Shown in pieces: positions 58,601 to 64,000 of a stretch of 64,000 nucleotides of DNA (position 1 is the stretch's first letter; the number at the start of each line of letters is the position of its first letter). The stretch spans positions 149,500,422 to 149,564,421 of the forward strand of contig NC_133538.1 of the NCBI RefSeq assembly GCF_048544455.1. Direction: 5' to 3'. This DNA is from Silene latifolia. Lineage: Eukaryota > Streptophyta > Magnoliopsida > Caryophyllales > Caryophyllaceae. The position numbers and the translations under genes were made by a program. The notes under the pieces are model-generated. The model searched no databases. It saw nothing but the letters and a program-made list of their open reading frames with translations, and had not been told where the DNA came from.

Positions 58601-59120
58601 AGCCATATATATATGCAAATAATAATGGCATGTGTGTATATTTATAAATTAGTGTTTTTGAAGCAAAAAAAAAAAGATTATGTCCACTTGGGAAATATGA
58701 AAGCAACACTGTTCCCAATTTTAATTAGTAAGTGTATTCTTAATAATTACTCGTATTATTTAATTAATGTTTATGCGAGAGGTTGATTATCTAATTCAGC
58801 TAATTTGTGTGTGATTTATATAATAGTCTCCTAAAGCACCAGAGGACCAACAATGCACCTTTTACGTTTGTCAGTCCATGTGGAAGGTTATCAAAGGAAA
58901 ACTTTCTACCATTCCGATATGGGTTAGTGTGATTTAAAAACTATTTCAGACGTAAATTGAGTTCAATTCTGTATACTTACATGTATTATATCTACTTTGA
59001 TTATTTTGAATTGTAGTTTCCACTAATACTCAACAAAGCCCCAGAATATTCGCCAGAGGACATCAACTGGATGAGAAATATGTGGGCCAGTTATGTTATT
59101 TCATTAGCGGAGCCTCAATA
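55611..59120 (+). pseudogene. Second CACTA gene: DUF8039-like region plus ULP1-like protease
   Basis: Exons separated by short AT-rich introns can be followed by their AG/GT edges. ATG at 55611 opens the N-terminal region, with an in-frame TAA at 55680-55682; the next ATG is 55698. Then follow HPSRVRGVPTHVGITKYFG (56640-56855), a Glu-rich coiled-coil-like stretch (56930-57300), the DUF8039-like block CRLFYLQGKQKVVVARGYVF with ALCSYVQWPDNL (57390-57690), and a ULP1-like end: KHWVLLAIQVETKIVYWIDS with His 58454-58456 and Asp 58505-58507, then EDQQCTFYVCQSMWKVI with Cys 58854-58856. The usual CG after the catalytic Cys is CT here. TAG near 57883 and TGA near 58295 are in-frame breaks. It corresponds to the TNPA-like second gene of plant CACTA elements. 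Confidence 0.7.
57390..57704 (+). CDS. DUF8039-like exon of the second CACTA gene
   Basis: Best-preserved exon of this gene. VHGIPLRDKCRKVEVFQLYK and EVKVPFPNEEVTYLKEALCS follow the pattern G(I/V)PL....V.V......LP.P......L..A....VQWP seen in DUF8039 of plant transposon proteins. The donor GAG|GTACCT is at the end. Confidence 0.65.
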   Translation: MIKADVMGDCKVACRLFYLQGKQKVVVARGYVFNYDRLQQVKVHGIPLRDKCRKVEVFQLYKDEYGEVKVPFPNEEVTYLKEALCSYVQWPDNLINVAIPEVPI

Positions 59121-59139
59121 GTTTGCTCATGCTTTATGT

Positions 59140-59185
<46 letters not shown>
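59140..59185. repeat. (GT)n microsatellite
   Basis: About 45 bp of GT dinucleotides in the 3' flank of the second CACTA gene. Confidence 0.95.
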
Positions 59186-59192
<7 letters not shown>

Positions 59193-59474
59193 GAGCCATT
59201 GTGTATTGGCTTCTTTTGTTTTTTTAAGGAAGTTGTGTTTTGGCTTGATCATCCTGTTTGTACTGTTTTGAAACTGGGTTTAATTGATCACGGGGTGTAA
59301 TATTTTGATGCAAGATGTGCATTTTTGCGTGCATTTCTTTGGAATGCTATTTTCAACAATAAAAATTTGAAAAATAGCATTCAAAAAATTTACAAACGCC
59401 GCTGAAAAAATAGCATTTTCGCAGCTGCTAGAACAAGTTAAAATCATTTTTTTTAAAAAAAAATAATTAAAAAC
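59186..59474. other. 3' flank of the second CACTA gene
   Basis: No ORF. A run ATTTTTTTTAAAAAAAAATAATTAAAAA near 59447-59471 marks the border of the subterminal repeat region. Confidence 0.5.
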
Positions 59475-60080
59475 GATAACGGTTAAAAACAACCCGTTGC
59501 AAACAATTATTTGACAACGGTTTTATTTAGATAAATAACCGTTGACATCTTTTTCCTCCCATTCAAACCGCCAAAAATATAAGATAACGAACGATAATCG
59601 TTGTCGAGTACAAAACTTTTATAACGGTTTATTTAAGAAGAACCGTTGTCAAAGTTTCATCAATAAAAATAGATAACGGGTAAATACCGTTGTCAATTGA
59701 TAAATATAACAACGCTTTAGCACGCAATAAAACCGTTGTTAAATTTTGACATTTAATTAAATAAGATAACGAAATGAACCGTTATCATATATAATATTTA
59801 ACAACGGTTTTGGAACCTTTAAGCCGTTGTCAATAGTAAACTAGGACAAAGGGTTTGAAACCGTTATTAATATTTAATAACGGTTTCTTAAAAGTATACC
59901 CGTTGCCATAAAAATATTTAACAACAGTTTTATAACGGTTCTTGAGTTATGATAACGGTGTTATAGATCCGTTATTGATGTTATATAATGGTCGCGTGTT
60001 TGTATACAACCGTGGTATATATTTAACAACAGTCGTTACAATAACGGTTCTGTGTTTCTATTTAATAACGGTAATTGCAT
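59475..60080. repeat. Right subterminal repeats of the CACTA element
   Basis: More than twenty AACGGTT / AACCGTT motifs in both orientations, spaced about 20-40 bp, mirroring 45660-46030. Confidence 0.85.
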
Positions 60081-60117
60081 TATCTGTCCGTTATTTAAGG
60101 TCTTATTTGGCGTAGTG

Positions 60118-60366
60118 TTATTGCGATAATCAAGTTGCCCTCCATATCGCTGTTGATCCTGTTTTTCATGAGCGGTCCAAACATATTGACATCGATTGCC
60201 ATATTGTTCGTGAGCTTCTGACCTCTGACGTCATCACCACTGCCCATGTTGGCACGAAGTAGCAGTATGCTGATATTTTCACTAAGGCCCTTGGCGCGAC
60301 ACAATGCCTATCTGTTATCCAAGTTGGGCGTTCGCGATCCTCACGCTCCCACTTGAGGGGGAGTAT
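60118..60366 (+). pseudogene. Copia RNase H end and polypurine tract
   Basis: Continues the copia frame after the CACTA insertion: [20 protein letters not shown] and [10 protein letters not shown], then a TAG (about 60261) and QYADIFTKALG. TTGAGGGGGAGTAT (60353-60366) is a typical copia polypurine tract. Confidence 0.88.
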
Positions 60367-60561
60367 TGTGATATGGTTAATCGTCTTATGATCGATTTTT
60401 GGGATAGTTTCCTAATTACCATAGTTTCTTTGTTTCCTAATTCATGTTTTAGGTTTCTTATTTGTCAAGTCTTTGTACTATATAAGGTTGTATCTATCGT
60501 CATAATCGAATCATCGCAATATACACAAATTACATATTCTGTCTTCCGCTACAATTTATCA
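60367..60561 (+). repeat. 3' LTR of the copia element
   Basis: Starts TGTGATATGG right after the polypurine tract. The end is set at TTATCA near 60561, but no second LTR is present to prove it. CTATATAAGG at 60478 is a possible TATA box. Confidence 0.6.
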
Positions 60562-60945
60562 AAGTTTGACTCCACCAAGAATGGTGCCCAATAGAAATCC
60601 ACTAGTTTTCATTTCCGTGCGTTGCACGAATACTAAGATAAGTTGCAACTAGTTTTTTGCATTACTTGTTTCAAGTTTTATTAACAAATAAGGTAAAACA
60701 GAAAGATAAAGAATATATAAAAAGTGATATCTATTTTCATCTGAAATACAAACCAAAATCCCACAAACATAGAATAAATATGAAACAAACTTATCATATT
60801 CCAATTTCCGTATTTGCATCCCTTTTTTCTCCCTCCATCTTATTCCTTCTCTTTTCCTTTATATTTTTATTTTTACAAATAAAATGTAAGTTTACATGAC
60901 TTGAAATAGATCAATATCAATCAATTCAATATAAACTACTCATAG

Positions 60946-62200
60946 TCATCAAAACCCTCTTTTGTCATTCCCCATTTCTCTCATTTTCTTCCTTACTCAC
61001 TTTTACCTTTCCAATATTGTTTTTTCCCCCGTTATATAAAACGTACAAAAGTTATGTGTTTATATACACGATACTTCAGAGGCATTTAGCCTATATTTAT
61101 AGTATGTTTACGTTTTTCATTTCCTTATATTGATTCCTTCAAATAAAATTTATCTATTTACCTTTCCAAATATTGCTCACCATATCAACTATTTTTCCAC
61201 ATGCATTCACCATTCCCAGTTCCCACCAAAATAAACAACCTAAACCCATCGTAACAAACCCCATCCCTATCCGTGAACAATTTCCCTTATCGACATCTGC
61301 TTATATTCTCTAACTTGCAATCTAAAGCGTCAGAGATTAACTCACCCTTCGACAAATTTACCCCCTCCCCAGAAGCCCAGCATACCCCTACTCCTACCAC
61401 TAAAAACAGACAAATTACCCTATCAGATTTATGTCCTGTCCAAAATGAATAAGACAATATTAAGTAGTTTATATTTAAATTATATTGATCTTATATTAAA
61501 TTTCTAAAATTATAATCATCAGAACTCTCTTTTGTCATTCCTTATTTGTCTATTTTTTTTCTGACTCCCTTTTCCCTCTCCAATAATGTTGTATTTTTTT
61601 CTGTTATATAAAACATACATGTTATATACTTATATATGGTTTCGTTTATATATATGATACTTTAGAGAAACTTACCCCTTCAAATAATATAATATGTGTG
61701 CTTTTCTCATTTTCTCATAGTACGGCCTTCAAATAAAATATACTTATTTACCTGTTTTAATATTACCTCACCATATCAATTTTCACATGCGTTCACCCTT
61801 CCCACCCAACTAACCAATCTAACCCTTCCTACCCAATCCCATCTCTATCCACAAACAATTCCCTCTATCAATATCTGCTTATATTCCTTAAATTACACTC
61901 TTAAACGTTAGAGATTAACCCTACCCCTCGAGAAACTCACGCCCCTCCCCAAAAAACCCGCCATACCCCTACCCCCTCTTTACAAAATACACATGCACAG
62001 TAAAGTCATCTCTCGCCCTATAAGATTCATGTCATACCTATAATGAATAAGATAACTTTAAATAGGTTTATATTTAATTGATTAATATTGATCTTAGATT
62101 AAACTTCAGAAATTATAATCATTAAATCTCTCTTTTATCATTCTCTATTTGTCTCATCTAGTTAAAGCCGAAAGAAAGAGAGAATAATAGTTATTGTGTG
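60946..62200. repeat. Tandem duplication of a ~0.57-0.6-kb segment
   Basis: The sequence starting CTCTTTTGTCATTCC recurs at about 60958, 61526 and (partial) 62127. Landmarks such as CTTCAAATAAAAT, CTCACCATATCAA and CCCCTCCCCA keep their order in the first two copies. Confidence 0.8.
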
Positions 62201-62394
62201 CAACTGTATGGTGCAAAAGATAAAAAAAAGTGATCATTTTAGGATAGACAGTGATAGCTATATGTTAAAATGAGGTAAATTTATAATAATTTAGAAGTGG
62301 TAACTTTATAATAATGAAAAGTGGTTAATTTTTAACATAAAGTGTTTTTTTATATAAAATGGGTTTTAATTGAAAAAATTGTAAATAATTAATT

Positions 62395-62474
<80 letters not shown>

Positions 62475-62520
62475 CAACAACAACAACAACAACAATAACA
62501 ACAACAACAACAACAATAAC

Positions 62521-62565
<45 letters not shown>
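62395..62565. repeat. (TAA)n with an internal (CAA)n block
   Basis: Triplet microsatellite. The middle part (62471-62520) is AAC/CAA. The long poly-Leu frame on the minus strand is an artefact. Confidence 0.96.
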
Positions 62566-62613
62566 TTTCTAATTCTAATAGGAAAACATAAAAAAGCCTG
62601 AAATAGATATATA

Positions 62614-62642
62614 CCAGAGTTAATGTCCGTGCGATGCACGGA
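62614..62642 (-). mobile_element. Second Helitron-like 3' terminus
   Basis: On the minus strand a hairpin CCGTGC-ATC-GCACGG is followed within about nine bases by CTGG and T. It is the same arrangement as at 60602, so a second element may extend rightwards from here. Confidence 0.45.
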
Positions 62643-64000
62643 TTGCTTAGTATAGTCCTTTTGCAATATATTTAATAATCGTTTTCTGATATCTAGGAGA
62701 AATCAAATGCGAGTTGGTTAAGTAGATGACAGGATGCGTGAATCTCTTGTTTTAAAAACTGAAATTTTGAGCACATGATCAAAGCTCAAGTTCTACGAAA
62801 TTAGTTTCCAACTTCCAATAAAATTAAATTTTGGTACATGTGTAAGTTAACAACAAAAGTTATATGTACGGCTCTTAGAACCTAATTCGAATTCGATTAG
62901 CAAAACTGTCAAATAAGTCGTCATTGTTAAACACACATCCGCAATTGAGCTCCGTTTGAAGCTCTTGGTAGGCTCGCGATAGGTCATATAATTCCTCTTA
63001 ACAATTTTTTGGTGAAGATGGAAAGTGCATATGTCAATATAGGAGTATATATATAGTAGTACACTTTGGTTTAGTAGAAGAACTCTAACATAGCTCTAAG
63101 ATGTATCCTATCGGCTATTCGTATTAATTAAGGCAAATATTTTGAGTTAGTTATTGTTAGTAGTAATGTTAACAATTACTATAACTTTTCAATTGCTAAA
63201 TATTTAATTTGGTAGTTCTTAAAAGTTGGAGTGTCTAATATCGTTCGAATCCCTCATCCTCTCTCTTGTAATGCACCTAAGTGCGCGCTTCATTGGACAA
63301 AAAAAAACCGTTCGAAAGCGTTTTGAGAAAGTTAGACACCCTGTAAATGCTACAGGTTCTATACCCCCTTCCCGTTATCTTCTAAGGGCATTAAGTCTCA
63401 TTTGACCCAAACTTTTGCAAGCATAACCAAACTTTTTCACAAACCTTTCATTTCGTCAAAAGCGGCGGGAATATTAAACTTGATAATCTATTACTAATGA
63501 TAAACAATAGTTTGATGCAATAATTTGTTTCAAAACTTTCGAAGCCACACTCACCCAAATAAGTATTAATCGTCGTAACTTCAAAATTATAAAAGAAAAA
63601 AGACTTATTAGAAAACTATTAGATAACAAATTAAATTCCAAGTAATGTGTACGTACATTTGTACAAAAAATTCAGAAAAATGAAACATTTATGCTACTTG
63701 CGTTAAAGCTTAAAAACGATCCTTACTCGTATAGTATAGCGATTGTTATATCGATATATCACCATCGTATGCTTAAACCTACACATAAAAAATAAGATTT
63801 GTTAGGAAATTATTAGACACCAAATTGATTCAAAGCGAAACCAAAATATTAGCAGATTAATGCTACACTAAAATTTAAATACAATGTAAATATTAAGATC
63901 CAAATAAACACCACAAATAATGTCATATATATATCATTTAAAAGAAAACAGAAACATAAAAATAAAAACAATTTAACGTTAAGTGAGATGTAAATTTTTT
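62643..64000. other. Unassigned AT-rich DNA
   Basis: No ORF above about 60 residues and no structured repeat. A tRNA-B-box-like GTTCGAATCCC at 63244-63254 with an A9 run at 63300 hints at a SINE remnant, but no A box or target duplication was found. Confidence 0.4.

Larger units (their letters stand above)
45622..60117. mobile_element. CACTA (En/Spm) transposon, 14.5 kb
   Basis: Begins CACTACACTAAATC and ends TTTGGCGTAGTG (inverse CACTACGCCAAA). It is flanked by the 3-bp duplication TTA (45619-45621, 60118-60120), and removing it re-joins the copia RNase H frame. AACGGTTT/AAACCGTT motifs crowd both subterminal regions (45660-46030, 59475-60080). Genes inside are an XS-domain-like ORF, a TNP2-type transposase pseudogene and a second gene with DUF8039-like and ULP1-like domains. 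A smaller CACTA-like element and a solo LTR are nested inside. Confidence 0.93.
31255..60561 (+). mobile_element. Ty1/copia element, 5'-truncated, in four pieces
   Basis: Pieces on the + strand are: integrase (31255-31672), linker and reverse transcriptase (33045-33715), reverse transcriptase C-terminus and RNase H (44765-45621), RNase H end and 3' LTR (60118-60561). The second and third pieces join exactly across the Athila-like insertion (duplication ATGGT), and the third and fourth across the CACTA insertion (duplication TTA). The domain order INT-RT-RNase H defines copia. gag, protease and the 5' LTR are absent. Several in-frame stops make it inactive. Confidence 0.88.
60602..62613 (-). 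mobile_element. Helitron-like element, 3' end at left
   Basis: On the minus strand the sequence ends with a hairpin CGTGC-AAC-GCACG, ten bases, and CTAG followed by T. This is the classic Helitron 3' end (hairpin close to CTRR, insertion between A and T). No RepHel gene is present. The 5' end (TC) was not located, so the right limit is only the next terminus. Confidence 0.5.

Noticed and set aside
63244..63309. Possible SINE (GTTCGAATCCC B-box-like motif and A9 run)
   Set aside because: No A box at the right distance and no target duplication. The evidence is too weak to call an element.

Overview
The window looks like a transposon-dense, AT-rich stretch of a flowering-plant nuclear genome. 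The evidence is plant-specific transposon proteins (FAR1-type MULE transposase, CACTA TNP2/DUF4218/DUF4216, Athila-type gypsy gag-protease, Ty1/copia pol, DUF4283 LINE ORF1) and plant Stowaway-type MITEs. The element families would fit a dicot, perhaps Caryophyllales, but that is an impression and not a test. I recognise no ordinary host gene, tRNA gene or intact rRNA gene. Nearly every coding stretch belongs to a mobile element, and most are broken.

Layout. 1-3.9 kb: remains of a gypsy-like element ending in a polypurine tract and LTR start, hit by a 1.2-kb MULE (9-bp target duplication) and a Stowaway MITE. 3.9-4.2 kb: AAT microsatellite. 4.2-6.66 kb: LINE with intact ORF1 and an ORF2 cut off after the endonuclease domain. 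6.66-28.35 kb: a large two-gene MULE. A FAR1-like transposase pseudogene runs rightwards from the left end. A long leftward gene from the right end encodes two tandem ULP1-like (C48) protease domains. The two converge as in maize MuDR. Several introns and flanks consist of an ACATTTACACTT minisatellite of about 23 bp. A 7.2-kb non-autonomous gypsy element (TSD CATCG) sits inside a coding exon of the protease gene. 28.35-31.2 kb: MITEs, TA microsatellites, a 5'-truncated LINE with 16-bp target duplications, and an AAAGTTACAC repeat array.

31.2-60.6 kb is one copia element broken by nested insertions: a solo LTR of the same family as the 7.2-kb gypsy element (31673-33044); an 11-kb Athila-like element (33716-44764, TSD ATGGT) carrying gag-protease and an ATHILA-ORF1-like protein but no reverse transcriptase; and a 14.5-kb CACTA element (45622-60117, TSD TTA). 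The CACTA element carries an XS-domain-like ORF, a broken TNP2 gene, and a second gene combining a DUF8039-like region with a ULP1-like protease. It is itself invaded by a smaller CACTA-like element holding a 5S-rRNA-like fragment and another solo LTR (TSD ATGAG). 60.6-64 kb: two Helitron-like 3' termini, a tandemly duplicated 0.6-kb segment and a TAA/CAA microsatellite.

The genes do not form a host pathway. The main logic is transposition plus captured accessory functions: SUMO-protease-like domains in two unrelated DNA transposons, and an XS domain (known from RNA-silencing proteins) in the CACTA element. The nesting gives a relative order: copia first, then Athila, the gypsy-type LTR and CACTA, then the insertions within CACTA.
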